Origin: BOKV01 sp049289295 | GTDB taxonomy: Bacteria; Pseudomonadota; Alphaproteobacteria; Rhizobiales; Rhizobiaceae | DNA length: 64,000 nt | NCBI GenBank assembly: GCA_049289295.1 | Contig: JBATLL010000058.1 | Location: forward strand, 1 to 64,000 | Reading direction: 5' to 3' | Part shown: positions 50,635-59,651 of the stretch, in pieces | How the letters are laid out: each line of letters opens with the position of its first letter | Numbering within the stretch: position 1 is the stretch's first letter | Notes under the pieces: model-generated | The model's database searches: none | Told to the model about the DNA's origin: nothing | What the model saw: the letters and a program-made list of their open reading frames with translations, nothing else | Position numbers and translations under genes: made by a program

Positions 50635-52158
50635 TCAGTCGAACCGTCCCATCAGCCGGTCAATTGGCGCGAAATCATCCCGCAACACCAGCGTTCCGGT
50701 CTTGCGGACAAGCGCTTCAACGGCGCGCTGTGGAATGCGCCCGATCCGGTAATCCTCGGGAGGCGGGCCGTCGATGGTTTCGACCGGCGAAGGCTGCAAT
50801 CCCGCCACAACCACGAACACTGTGCGCCCATCGCCATCCGGGCGCTTGCGTTCCGTCCAGACTTCCACTGATGGAAAGACATCCTGAAGTGTTCTGGTGA
50901 TCGCACCAAGCGCTTTCAGCCGGTTATAATGGTCGATCACGTTCATCAGATAGACCCCGTCCGGCGTCAGCCTTTCACGCACCAGTTCGAAGAACTCTCG
51001 GGTGATCAGGTGCGCAGGAACCGCAATGTCGGTAAAGGCGTCTCCGATGATGACGTCATATCGGTTGCTCTCGCGTGCCAGCACCATGCGCGCATCCGAA
51101 TGGACAATGCGCGTGGCGCGCGGATCGTACCAGAAATCGGACATCGCGACCTGCGTCACCTGCGGGTCGATTTCCGCGACGGTCATCAACACTTTCGCAG
51201 GGCCTGCCGTCCATGCCCTTGGCAGCGTGTAGGAACCGCCACCGATGAAGAAGGCGGAATGGTCAGCGCCCTCCATTCGTGCTTCCGCGATTTTCTTGAG
51301 CATGAAGGTATGCGGTGTCGCCATGCGTTGCGCATCATCCCGCACCGCAAGCCCATGCCCCAGATGATCCAGCACCATCAGTCGGGCAGGGGTGCCCGCA
51401 TCCTGCGATACGTCGATGACACGAATGCAGAAATACTGGCTTTCATGATCGCACGGCTGTGGCAGCCGTGCAGCATAACCGGCTGTGAGAAATACGATCA
51501 GCCCGCCGACCAGTGCAGACACCGATGTCAATCTGCTGCTTCGACCTGCAAGCCAGAACAGCACGCCTGCCGCCCCGCCATAAGCGAAGGCCACCGCGGC
51601 AAGCGTGAGAACCGTTCCCAGATAGGCGATGAAGACGAAACCCGACAGCAAGGTGCCTGCAATCGCGCCAAACGCTCCTGCTGCAAACATTGCGCCAAGC
51701 GCTCGCCCCGAACGACCGGGGTTTGCCATCACGGCAACCTGCGACAGGACGGGCGCAGGAATTCCCGCAAAGAAGGAGGGCAGGAAAAAGACAGCACTCG
51801 ACACAACTACGATTGCCGCCAGTGGATTGTCGAGCTTTTCGATGATGCCACCAGCGCTCATGCGCAGCAACGGCACGCAAAGCGCCGTGGACAGTGCAGC
51901 ACCCGCCATCGACCATGCTGTCAGTCTCAGCGCGCCTGCTCTTTCGCGCTCCGCAATCAGCCCGCCTGCCCAGTGGCCTGCCGAAAAGCCGGCAAGAACG
52001 ACGGCGATGATCGATGTCCACGTGTAGAGCGACATGCCGAGATAGGGCGCCAGAATGCGCCCGGCGACGATCTCGACGACAAGGCTGCAGGCGGACACGA
52101 TCGCCTGCAATGCCACGAGCAGGAAAAGGGAAGGGGCGCTGGATCCAGCCTGGGGCAT
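50635..52158 (-). CDS. Membrane-fused spermidine synthase-like protein
   Basis: A 507-residue protein. The first 220 residues hold about seven hydrophobic segments (from LFLLVALQAIVSACSLVVEIVAGRILAPYLG). The rest is a Rossmann-type methyltransferase fold like spermidine synthase, with SAFFIGGGSYTLPRAW, VAEIDPQVTQVAM and YDVIIGDAFTDIAVPAHLITREFFELV. True spermidine synthase activity is doubtful for this membrane-fused class. The start at 52158 (MPQAGSSA) follows AGGAAAAGACC; an earlier in-frame ATG is less likely. Confidence 0.9.
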   Translation of the reverse strand: MPQAGSSAPSLFLLVALQAIVSACSLVVEIVAGRILAPYLGMSLYTWTSIIAVVLAGFSAGHWAGGLIAERERAGALRLTAWSMAGAALSTALCVPLLRMSAGGIIEKLDNPLAAIVVVSSAVFFLPSFFAGIPAPVLSQVAVMANPGRSGRALGAMFAAGAFGAIAGTLLSGFVFIAYLGTVLTLAAVAFAYGGAAGVLFWLAGRSSRLTSVSALVGGLIVFLTAGYAARLPQPCDHESQYFCIRVIDVSQDAGTPARLMVLDHLGHGLAVRDDAQRMATPHTFMLKKIAEARMEGADHSAFFIGGGSYTLPRAWTAGPAKVLMTVAEIDPQVTQVAMSDFWYDPRATRIVHSDARMVLARESNRYDVIIGDAFTDIAVPAHLITREFFELVRERLTPDGVYLMNVIDHYNRLKALGAITRTLQDVFPSVEVWTERKRPDGDGRTVFVVVAGLQPSPVETIDGPPPEDYRIGRIPQRAVEALVRKTGTLVLRDDFAPIDRLMGRFD

Positions 52159-52329
52159 GTTTTGGTCTTTTCCTTCCGCTTGGGCTTCGACCCAACTATG
52201 GCGTGGTTTTGCGTGCGCGCAAGACCCGCAATCCGCGACAATCGGACTCCGCATTTCGCCAGACTTGAATCAGAATCTGAACTTTGGCCGCTTGCGCCAA
52301 GCGCTTGATGCGATTCACGCTTTTGCCGC

Positions 52330-53091
52330 TCAGATTCCCGCCCGGCCAAAGTCGATGATGAAGCTCTGTGCCGTTGCCGCCGCCCCGTCATCGGCGCAAA
52401 GCCACAGCACAATCTGGTTGTGCTCATCGGGGTAAAGCCTGCGCTTGATACATTGCAGTGCCATGGATGAAGCCTCGCCCTCGACAGTCCACCATTTCTC
52501 CAGTTGCCGATCCGTGAACACCCAGCCGGGCAGCACCGTGTTGACCCGGATATTCATCGGGCCAAGTGAACGCGCCATCGTCGTCGTCAGCCCCTGCACC
52601 GCGGATTTGGCCGTAGCATAGGCGGGGAACATGTCCTCTTTCAGCATCCAGCTTGCCGATCCGATATTGACGATCGCGCCCCCGCCATTTTGCGCGATGA
52701 TGGGAGCGCCAGCCTGAATGGCGAAGAACTGATGGCGCAGATTGACCGCGAAACGGTCATCCCAATATTGCGCACTGACGGTGCGCCAATCGTGCCGGTC
52801 GTCATTGGCTGCATTGTTGACGAGCGCGTGGAGCCCGCCCAGTTCATCGGCACTGTCCGTGATTGCCTTTTGCAGCGCTTCGATATCGCGCAGGTCGCAC
52901 TGGCGGAACCAGGGCGCAGGTCCCTCGCATTCATCGATGACGCGAAGGGCGGCGGCTTCATCAAGATCGACAAAGGCGACTTTTGCGCCCTGTCTGGAGA
53001 AGAGGCGGACCAGCGACGCACCGATGCCGGCTGCTCCTCCGGTAATGAAAATCACGCGATCCTTGAGCGAAGGGTAGGTGGCATAGGTCAT
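52330..53091 (-). CDS. Short-chain dehydrogenase/reductase
   Basis: A 253-residue classical SDR oxidoreductase. The cofactor motif is TGGAAGIGASL, followed by FVDLDE (an acid after beta-2, suggesting NAD preference), NNAAND, the catalytic Ser in NIGSASW and YATAK with Tyr and Lys. The substrate is unknown. The start at 53091 has AAGGAG upstream; the 74 codons before it are not homologous. It is divergent from the amidohydrolase. Confidence 0.92.
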   Translation of the reverse strand: MTYATYPSLKDRVIFITGGAAGIGASLVRLFSRQGAKVAFVDLDEAAALRVIDECEGPAPWFRQCDLRDIEALQKAITDSADELGGLHALVNNAANDDRHDWRTVSAQYWDDRFAVNLRHQFFAIQAGAPIIAQNGGGAIVNIGSASWMLKEDMFPAYATAKSAVQGLTTTMARSLGPMNIRVNTVLPGWVFTDRQLEKWWTVEGEASSMALQCIKRRLYPDEHNQIVLWLCADDGAAATAQSFIIDFGRAGI

Positions 53092-53217
53092 GTGCGCTCC
53101 TTGCACTCGGCACTTACACGCTTCTATCCGCCATGGGCTTCCTCCCGCAAGGCACGAAGGCACATTGAGCGCGAACTGCTTTTGTGCCAGTTTCGCCACT
53201 TCGCAACGGAGCCTTTC

Positions 53218-54381
53218 ATGCCTGTCATCAACTCGATTGCCGCCGACAAGGAACTCCTGACCGGCTGGCGCCGCCATCTGCACCAGAACCCCGAACTCGG
53301 TTTCGAATGCCATCAGACTTCAGATTTCGTCGCTGCCAGGCTGCAGGAGTTCGGTGTCGATGAAATCCATCGCGGCATTGCGAAAACCGGCATCGTGTCA
53401 ATCATCCGGGGCAAGAGCGAGGGACGCGCCATCGGGTTGCGCGCCGACATGGACGCCCTGCCGATCCTTGAACAGACCGGGGTGCCCTATGCCTCAAGCG
53501 TACCGGGGCGCATGCATGCCTGCGGCCATGATGGCCATACCACCATGCTGCTCGGGGCAGCGAGATACCTTGCCCAGACCCGCAACTTTGCCGGAACCGC
53601 CGTGCTGATCTTCCAGCCAGCCGAAGAGGCGGGTGGTGGCGGCGGCGTGATGTGCGACGAAGGCATCATGGATCGCTTTGACATCAGCGAGGTCTACGCC
53701 CTTCACACCGCGCCTGGCGCTGCAACGGGCACTTTTCGCACCCGCAGCGGCCCGCTGATGGCGGCAGTCGATGATTTCTTCTTCACCGTGCGCGGGCTTG
53801 GTGGCCATGCTGCCCTGCCGCATCTCACGCGCGATCCGGTGCCCGCAGCCCTTGCGCTGGGCCAGGCCGTGCACACGCTTGTGTCGCGCAATACCGATCC
53901 GGTGGACAATCTCGTCGTCTCTCTCACAATGATCAGCGCCGGTACCGCCACCAACGTGATTCCCGAAACCGCGACGCTTGCGGGAACCGTGCGCAGTTTC
54001 AATCCGCAGACCCGTTTGATGGCGCGCGACCGTCTGCAGGAAATGGCAGATGGGATCGGTGCGGCCATGGGCGTCGAGATCACCCTTGAACTGGACATTT
54101 CCTATCCAGCCACGATCAATCCCGAAGCCGAGACCGGCTTTGCAGTTTCCGTTGCGCGCGAAATTGTCGGCGAGGGGGCTGTGGAAGCAGACTGCCCACC
54201 CGAAATGGGATCGGAGGATTTCGCCTACATGCTGGAACAGCGCCCCGGCTGCTATCTTTTCCTGGGGCAGGGCGATGGCCCGCAGGTCCACCATCCCGCA
54301 TTCAACTTCAATGATGAAATCCTGCCGGTTGGTGCCAGCTTCTTTGCCCGCATCATGGAGCGTAGCCGCCCCGCGGTCTGA
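53218..54381 (+). CDS. M20 family amidohydrolase (hippurate hydrolase-like)
   Basis: A 387-residue zinc amidohydrolase of the M20D group. Visible features are WRRHLHQNPELGFE, LRADMDALP, HACGHDGHTTMLLGA with metal Cys/His, QPAEEAGGGG with the catalytic Glu, YALH, and HHPAFNFNDEILP with the last metal His. Substrates of the group are N-acyl amino acids. GGAG is seven bases before the start. It is the last gene before the low-G+C island. Confidence 0.94.
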   Translation: MPVINSIAADKELLTGWRRHLHQNPELGFECHQTSDFVAARLQEFGVDEIHRGIAKTGIVSIIRGKSEGRAIGLRADMDALPILEQTGVPYASSVPGRMHACGHDGHTTMLLGAARYLAQTRNFAGTAVLIFQPAEEAGGGGGVMCDEGIMDRFDISEVYALHTAPGAATGTFRTRSGPLMAAVDDFFFTVRGLGGHAALPHLTRDPVPAALALGQAVHTLVSRNTDPVDNLVVSLTMISAGTATNVIPETATLAGTVRSFNPQTRLMARDRLQEMADGIGAAMGVEITLELDISYPATINPEAETGFAVSVAREIVGEGAVEADCPPEMGSEDFAYMLEQRPGCYLFLGQGDGPQVHHPAFNFNDEILPVGASFFARIMERSRPAV

Positions 54382-54461
54382 AATCCGGCTTTCATGCCTG
54401 AGCGCGAAGCAGGGAAAACAGTCGCCGCACTACCCGGAAGATGCCATTCAACATTCGGCTG

Positions 54462-54746
54462 TCATCCACACACGGAACACTTCTCGGCTTGCAAGGAAGG
54501 GCCGGGCAAAATCAGTCGCAATTCGGCATCGTTGACGGCGTATAGCATGTTCAGGGCTCCTTTGCGGAGTTGAATCACGTCGCAATGCACAAGTTCAATG
54601 GCTGCTTTGCCTCCTGAGATGGCGATGAAGCCCACAGGGTTCAGCCGACCACTTCGAGGCCAGTAGAGACAATTGATTTTCAGACTTGATTTGGAATCAC
54701 GGCCCGGAGTTGCCGTTCGCTTGCGATAAGCTACTCTTCGATTAGG
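54462..54746 (-). pseudogene. Open frame without a start codon at the island edge, possible gene remnant
   Basis: A 94-codon open frame reads like protein (for example INCLYWPRSGRLNPVGF and AAIELVHCDVIQLRKG) but has no ATG in its first two-thirds. An internal ATG at 54548 has a good AGGAG site eight bases upstream and would encode a 28-residue peptide ending in EKCSVCG. It could be a decayed gene or a very small gene. No family is recognised. The rest of 54382-54850 shows nothing else. Confidence 0.25.
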
Positions 54747-54850
54747 TCAACAAAACGGACTCGTGAAAAGTGTCAGATCGAGGGATATTTGAGTTCACAA
54801 AGCAAGGCGCAAAGCCGCAAAAATCATCAAATCCAAACCGTTGATGCCAC

Positions 54851-55339
54851 TTAATCTGCTTGGCGCCATTGCGTCGGGTCGCAACCACATAGGAATACGA
54901 TCTTTACACCATTTGCTTCCAAAAGAGCTCGATCATTGACCCAGTCGGAGTCTACGGCATTATGGACGCCAGAATTGGACTTCAGAGCGACGGCGACAAA
55001 TTTTCTATCGCTGGGATCAAACCCCGCATCAATAATCGTTTGTGGCACATCTTCGTACTGACCATCGGCTTTTTTGGAGACATCAACTCTAATAATTTTT
55101 TGGGGGTGGCTGTTTATTACTTCACGATAAAATTGGTTGCCGACACCCGGCTGTCCGTTTGGGTTAAGGTAAGTTCGATACTCATTTTGGATTTCACCTG
55201 CCGCATCAAGGTAGATCACCCCGTTTCTTAAGGCTTTGAGTAGAAGTTCCACCGCTGCAATTCGACACTCTAGGCGAACGCTCTCGTCATTCCCGTTGGC
55301 AACAATCGGAACATTGGTGTCGATTACGTAGCGGGTCAT
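54851..55339 (-). CDS. PIN-domain nuclease, partner of the AAA ATPase
   Basis: A 162-residue PIN-like protein. Acidic metal-site candidates are Asp7 (VIDTNV), Glu49/Glu53 (AAGEIQNEY), Asp111 (DPSDRKFVAVA) and Asp130/Asp132 (VDSDW), in the order expected of PIN RNases. Its start overlaps the end of the ATPase gene by four bases, so the two are translated together. The codon and base composition is visibly more AT-rich than the flanking genes. It probably cleaves RNA when the ATPase partner is triggered. No antitoxin-like small gene lies next to it, so it is not a usual VapC. Confidence 0.85.
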   Translation of the reverse strand: MTRYVIDTNVPIVANGNDESVRLECRIAAVELLLKALRNGVIYLDAAGEIQNEYRTYLNPNGQPGVGNQFYREVINSHPQKIIRVDVSKKADGQYEDVPQTIIDAGFDPSDRKFVAVALKSNSGVHNAVDSDWVNDRALLEANGVKIVFLCGCDPTQWRQAD

Positions 55340-56709
55340 TCAGGCTTATCGTTCTGCATTCTCTTAAGACGAGCCAACTCGGCCTGAGCAGTTTCTTCGA
55401 ACGCATCCCCCATGAATTTGTCTGGCCAGTTCTGAATGTTTCCGAAGAGGTCCACTTCAAGCTTCGTGATCGTGCTCTCGCCTTTGGGTGCATCGCAAAA
55501 ATAAAGTCGGACATCATTGCTGGATACTGACTCCTCCGCTATTCGCCTTTGCAATCGCAATAGCAGATGTTCGGAGTGGCTTTCCAAAATGACTTGAACT
55601 TTTCGATGGGTTGCAGCTTGTATAATCACATCTGCAAGTGCTGCTTGCGCGAGCGGGTGGAGGTGGATTTCTGGCTGCTCGAGTATGACCGTCGATCCCT
55701 CCGGCACATACTGCAAAAGTGTTACGACCGGTAGAACCTGTGAGATCCCAAAGCCAACGTCTGTTAGCAGTACTTGACTCGATTGCTTTCGCGTTCGAAC
55801 CAGAGCTTGCCAACGATTTGAGTTATTCCCAATTTCCTCAACTTTGAATTCCTCTATTAGACCCATTTCTTTCAGCCAGTATGCGACCATTTCTTGAAAG
55901 CTCTTGCGCTTTCCCTTGTGTTTCAGATTTCTAGTCTCATCTGATTGGGTCGCAGCGAGTATTGCATCGATTGCCTTCTCGCCCTGCTGACCGACGTCTG
56001 TAGGTCTTGCGCGTGTCCAGAGGTAATCACGTTGTGGGTGCTGCCGCAGGGGGCCTAGATAATACACCCGATCTAACTGAGACTCATACGACGCTTCTAG
56101 GTCTGCGAGAAACGCCGCGTTCTGGAAATATGTCCGAGCTTGGTCTGGAAACGCATAGGATTTGATTGGCCCCGGCAAGCGCCACGCACGCCCTTGGGTT
56201 CGAACAAACTGAAAGTCGAAATTATCGCTGCTTTCTGTTTCGCACGTCAGGTCGAACTGCGAGGTTTGTTGAGCTTTCGGAACCAGTGCGAACTTCACCG
56301 GGCCCAGTTGATATGAAAGTCTGTTGGCTTTCGGGCCTCCATTCTGAACGACATTTGAAGCACTAATCCCCAAATACTTGCTCTTGGCAATCAAGGCTCC
56401 ACTTTGCTTGCTTGCGTCCGATAGGGACAATTCATTATCCAGCTCGAATTTGATGCTCCACTCAAGTGGCAACTCCATGTCATGTTTGTGAAGAACATCG
56501 GTGATCGTTCCAAGTGAGACGAAATCGCCATTGAGATCTAGAGAAATGGCTCGGTCGGTCCCATCTTTGGTCTGCTTGAGCATCAACAAGAACTGGATAA
56601 GGCTCGTCTTTCCCGATGAATTCGTCCCGAAGAAGCCAGTTATAGGGGCGCATTCTACAGACGCTTCTCTCCAAGACTTGAAGTTCTCAAAATGTATCGA
56701 CGTTAGCAT
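55336..56709 (-). CDS. AAA/ABC-type ATPase with DUF3696 C-terminus
   Basis: A 457-residue ATPase of the RecF/OLD-like AAA_21 group. Walker A is GTNSSGKTS (28-36), the signature-like segment is GFGISQ (319-324), Walker B is VILEQPE (341-347), and the switch His is in ESHSEH (376-381). The last 50 residues fit DUF3696 (TKLEVDLFGNIQNWPDKFMGDAF). Such ATPases are the sensing part of several two-gene phage-defence systems. The partner here is a PIN nuclease, overlapping by four bases. The gene is about 47% G+C in a sampled line against 57% in thrS. Confidence 0.9.
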   Translation of the reverse strand: MLTSIHFENFKSWREASVECAPITGFFGTNSSGKTSLIQFLLMLKQTKDGTDRAISLDLNGDFVSLGTITDVLHKHDMELPLEWSIKFELDNELSLSDASKQSGALIAKSKYLGISASNVVQNGGPKANRLSYQLGPVKFALVPKAQQTSQFDLTCETESSDNFDFQFVRTQGRAWRLPGPIKSYAFPDQARTYFQNAAFLADLEASYESQLDRVYYLGPLRQHPQRDYLWTRARPTDVGQQGEKAIDAILAATQSDETRNLKHKGKRKSFQEMVAYWLKEMGLIEEFKVEEIGNNSNRWQALVRTRKQSSQVLLTDVGFGISQVLPVVTLLQYVPEGSTVILEQPEIHLHPLAQAALADVIIQAATHRKVQVILESHSEHLLLRLQRRIAEESVSSNDVRLYFCDAPKGESTITKLEVDLFGNIQNWPDKFMGDAFEETAQAELARLKRMQNDKPE

Positions 56710-56848
56710 CTATGCTTCCCAGTGATACTTCGATCCAGTTATCTGGCATCTTTGGTATTGTTATGCGGGCGGAGTGGTTCTGTAAACGCTTGCTGTCATG
56801 AAACTTTTGGTTTGTTCCGCGTTGCTCGCTTGTCAGAAGGCAGTTTTG

Positions 56849-57094
56849 TCAAATCAGTATGTTCCTATCAATCGTAGCAGAGGTCCGCTTCTCAAAACCA
56901 TAGTTTATTGGTGTGCGCTGCAGCCAACTCCCGCTCTCCGCCCAATTGAGAAGTTGGCTGAAAATCGCGCCATGGTCGCTTTCGTCCGCATAGCGGGCTT
57001 CTGACGTCGATATATTTGTTTCAAAGGTTCTGCCGAAAGCGGTCTCCGTCTTTTGTTTATTTATGAGTGCACGCCCAAACAATATGCAGGTCAC
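56849..57094 (-). CDS. Doubtful small ORF in the island
   Basis: An 81-codon frame from a GTG (VTCILFGRALINKQK onward) in the AT-rich gap 56710-57483. The frame stays open further upstream into 57170, but without ATG. No family is recognised and no clear ribosome-binding site is seen. It may be a remnant of a transferred gene. Confidence 0.25.
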   Translation of the reverse strand: MTCILFGRALINKQKTETAFGRTFETNISTSEARYADESDHGAIFSQLLNWAESGSWLQRTPINYGFEKRTSATIDRNILI

Positions 57095-57126
57095 GACAAT
57101 CTTATGGTTTTTGACAGTAATTTCAA

Positions 57127-57297
57127 TTACCCCATGAATATTTGTCGTTTGAATTTGTAAGGCGGATCAGCATATCCCTCTTTGGCAACACCAGTTTCCT
57201 GGTCTTTCACCGCTACACTGCCAAGTTGACCCATAGGCCATCTGTGCCGGCTCCCGGTCTCCAAATCAACTGCCAGCCGGTACCTTGGTAACTTCAT
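57127..57297 (-). CDS. Small hypothetical protein
   Basis: A 56-residue frame starting MKLPRYRLAVDLETGSRH and ending KFKRQIFMG. The composition is protein-like, with charged and aromatic residues spread evenly, but the Shine-Dalgarno is weak. It lies at the right edge of the low-G+C island, upstream of and on the same strand as the ATPase-PIN pair, with a 417-base gap. No family is recognised. Confidence 0.35.
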   Translation of the reverse strand: MKLPRYRLAVDLETGSRHRWPMGQLGSVAVKDQETGVAKEGYADPPYKFKRQIFMG

Positions 57298-57370
57298 CAC
57301 GGCTTACGCTGTATCGAAATTGCCAGGGTTTCAACCATAACGGGTGTACGTAATTGGTCAATGTTCCGGC

Positions 57371-57399
57371 TTTACCTCCTCGCCTCCATCGCCTATATG
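57371..57399 (+). promoter_or_regulatory. Candidate promoter of thrS
   Basis: TTTACC (57371-57376) and TATATG (57394-57399) are 17 bases apart. The implied leader to the ATG at 57484 is about 78 bases. No T-box or other recognised leader element is seen. Confidence 0.4.
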
Positions 57400-57483
57400 C
57401 GCAGCGTTCACATCGCGGCTCTGTCTGCCGCCATTCCGATCAACCACCCGCGCTCGTTGGCGGGACTGGATAGGAGACCTGCC

Positions 57484-59478
57484 ATGGCGTCACAAGCCAG
57501 CACGATCAATCTCACTTTTCCCGATGGAAACTCCCGCGAATACCCGGCCGGCATAACCGGCGGCGAGGTAGCCGGTTCGATTGCCAAATCGCTCGAAAAG
57601 AAATCCGTTGCCTATGCGCTGGACGGTGAACTGCGCGACCTGTCCGAACCCATCGGCTCAGGCGGGCGAATTGAACTTGTCACGCGTGATGATCCGCGCG
57701 CGCTTGAACTCATCCGCCATGACTGCGCGCATGTTCTGGCCGAAGCCGTACAGGAGCTGTGGCCCGGAACCCAGGTTACCATTGGCCCGGTGATCGAGAA
57801 CGGCTTCTATTACGACTTTGCCCGCAATGAGCCATTCACGCCCGAGGACCTGCCCGTCATCGAGAAGAAGATGCGCGAGGTGATCGCTCGCAACAAACCC
57901 TTCACCAAAGAAATCTGGTCGCGTGACGAAGCAAAGCGTTTCTTCCGCGAAAAGGGCGAGGCCTACAAGGTTGAACTCGTCGATGCCATTCCCGAGGACC
58001 AGACCATCCGCATCTATCGCCAGGGCGAATGGACCGATCTTTGCCGTGGCCCGCACATGCGCACCACTGGCGATATCGGAAACGCCTTCAAGCTGATGGC
58101 TGTGGCCGGAGCCTACTGGCGCGGCGATTCGAACAACGCAATGCTCACCCGCATCTATGGCACCGCCTGGAAAAGCCAGGAGGAGCTCGACGCCTATATC
58201 CACATGCGCGAGGAAGCCGAAAAGCGCGACCATCGCAAGCTTGGCCGTGAAATGGACCTCTTCCACTTCCAGGAAGAGGGGCCGGGCGTCGTTTTCTGGC
58301 ATTCCAAGGGCTGGCGCATGTTCCAGTCGCTGGTTTCCTACATGCGTCGCCGCCTCGAAGGAACCTATGAGGAAGTCAACGCGCCGCAGATTCTAGACAA
58401 GAGCCTGTGGGAGACTTCCGGTCACTGGGGCTGGTATCAGGAAAACATGTTCGCGGTGAAATCGGCGCACGCCTTCACAAACCCCGATGACGAGGAGGCC
58501 GATCATCGCGTCTTCGCCATCAAGCCTATGAACTGCCCCGGTCATGTGCAGATTTTCAAGCATGGCCTGAAAAGCTATCGCGATCTGCCAGTGCGCCTGG
58601 CCGAGTTCGGCAATGTTCACCGCTATGAGCCGTCGGGAGCGCTGCATGGTCTGATGCGCGTGCGTGGCTTCACGCAGGATGACGCGCACGTCTTTTGTAC
58701 CGAAGAGCAGATGGCTGCCGAATGCATGCGCATCAACGACCTCATTCTCTCGGTCTACCGGGACTTCGGCTTTGAGGAAATCACGGTTCTCCTGTCGACC
58801 AGGCCCGAGAAGCGTGTTGGCAATGATGCCAGCTGGGATCATGCCGAAGAAGTCATGATGAAGGTGCTCAAGCAGATCGAAGAACAGTCGGGCGGCAAGA
58901 TCAGGACCGGCATCAATCCGGGCGAGGGCGCTTTCTACGGCCCGAAATTCGAATACACGCTGAAGGATGCCATCGGCCGCACCTGGCAATGCGGCACAAC
59001 CCAGGTGGATTTCAACCTGCCGGAGCGTTTCGGTGCCTTCTACATCGACAGCAATTCCGAGAAGCGCCAGCCTGTGATGATCCACCGCGCGATCTGCGGT
59101 TCGATGGAGCGCTTCCTTGGCATCCTGATCGAGAACTATGCAGGCCATTTCCCGCTCTGGCTTGCACCGGTTCAGGTCGCCGTCGCCACCATCACTTCCG
59201 AAGCCGAGCCATATGCGGATTCAGTCGTGGAACGGCTGCGCAAGGCGGGCATTCAGGCGATCAGCGACAAGCGCAACGAGAAGATCAACTACAAGGTGCG
59301 CGAACATTCGCTCGCCAAGGTGCCGGTCATCCTCGTTGCCGGACATCGCGAGTCCGCCGAGGGCACGGTGTCGATGCGCAGGCTCGGTTCGCCGAACCAG
59401 ACTTCGATGACCCTCGATGAGGCGGTGGAGATGTTGCGGGTGGAAGCCACGCCACCTGATGTGATGCGGGCCGGGTGA
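57484..59478 (+). CDS. thrS: Threonine--tRNA ligase
   Basis: Charges tRNA-Thr. The 664-residue enzyme has the N-terminal TGS domain (INLTFPDGNSREYPAGITGGEVA), the editing domain with HDCAHVLAEA and LCRGPHMRTTGDI, and the class II catalytic core. In the core MNCPGHVQIFKH carries zinc Cys and His, LRLAEFGNVHRYE is motif 2-like, and HRAICGSMERFLGILIE is motif 3. The C-terminal anticodon-binding domain ends normally. The start at 57484 has AGGAGACC upstream. The 41 codons before it are promoter and leader. Confidence 0.98.
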   Translation: MASQASTINLTFPDGNSREYPAGITGGEVAGSIAKSLEKKSVAYALDGELRDLSEPIGSGGRIELVTRDDPRALELIRHDCAHVLAEAVQELWPGTQVTIGPVIENGFYYDFARNEPFTPEDLPVIEKKMREVIARNKPFTKEIWSRDEAKRFFREKGEAYKVELVDAIPEDQTIRIYRQGEWTDLCRGPHMRTTGDIGNAFKLMAVAGAYWRGDSNNAMLTRIYGTAWKSQEELDAYIHMREEAEKRDHRKLGREMDLFHFQEEGPGVVFWHSKGWRMFQSLVSYMRRRLEGTYEEVNAPQILDKSLWETSGHWGWYQENMFAVKSAHAFTNPDDEEADHRVFAIKPMNCPGHVQIFKHGLKSYRDLPVRLAEFGNVHRYEPSGALHGLMRVRGFTQDDAHVFCTEEQMAAECMRINDLILSVYRDFGFEEITVLLSTRPEKRVGNDASWDHAEEVMMKVLKQIEEQSGGKIRTGINPGEGAFYGPKFEYTLKDAIGRTWQCGTTQVDFNLPERFGAFYIDSNSEKRQPVMIHRAICGSMERFLGILIENYAGHFPLWLAPVQVAVATITSEAEPYADSVVERLRKAGIQAISDKRNEKINYKVREHSLAKVPVILVAGHRESAEGTVSMRRLGSPNQTSMTLDEAVEMLRVEATPPDVMRAG

Positions 59479-59651
59479 ACTTCGGTTCGCCCGCTCCTGA
59501 GCGCCGATGAAACACTCCCATTGCGTTTCGCCCACAAACCGGGGCGAAACCGGCAGCGGATCGGTGCAACTGTCTTATGTTTGTCATACCAATCATCCAC
59601 AGGATGGTAGGCACCCAGCAGATATGATTCCCACGTTTGAGGAATGGCAGA

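Noticed and set aside
54851..56709. Naming the ATPase-PIN pair Septu or PARIS
   Set aside because: Septu needs an HNH partner and PARIS a TOPRIM (DUF4435) partner. The partner here has a PIN acidic set.
54382..57483. Prophage or integrative element
   Set aside because: No integrase, transposase, phage structural gene or tRNA attachment site is visible; only composition suggests transfer.
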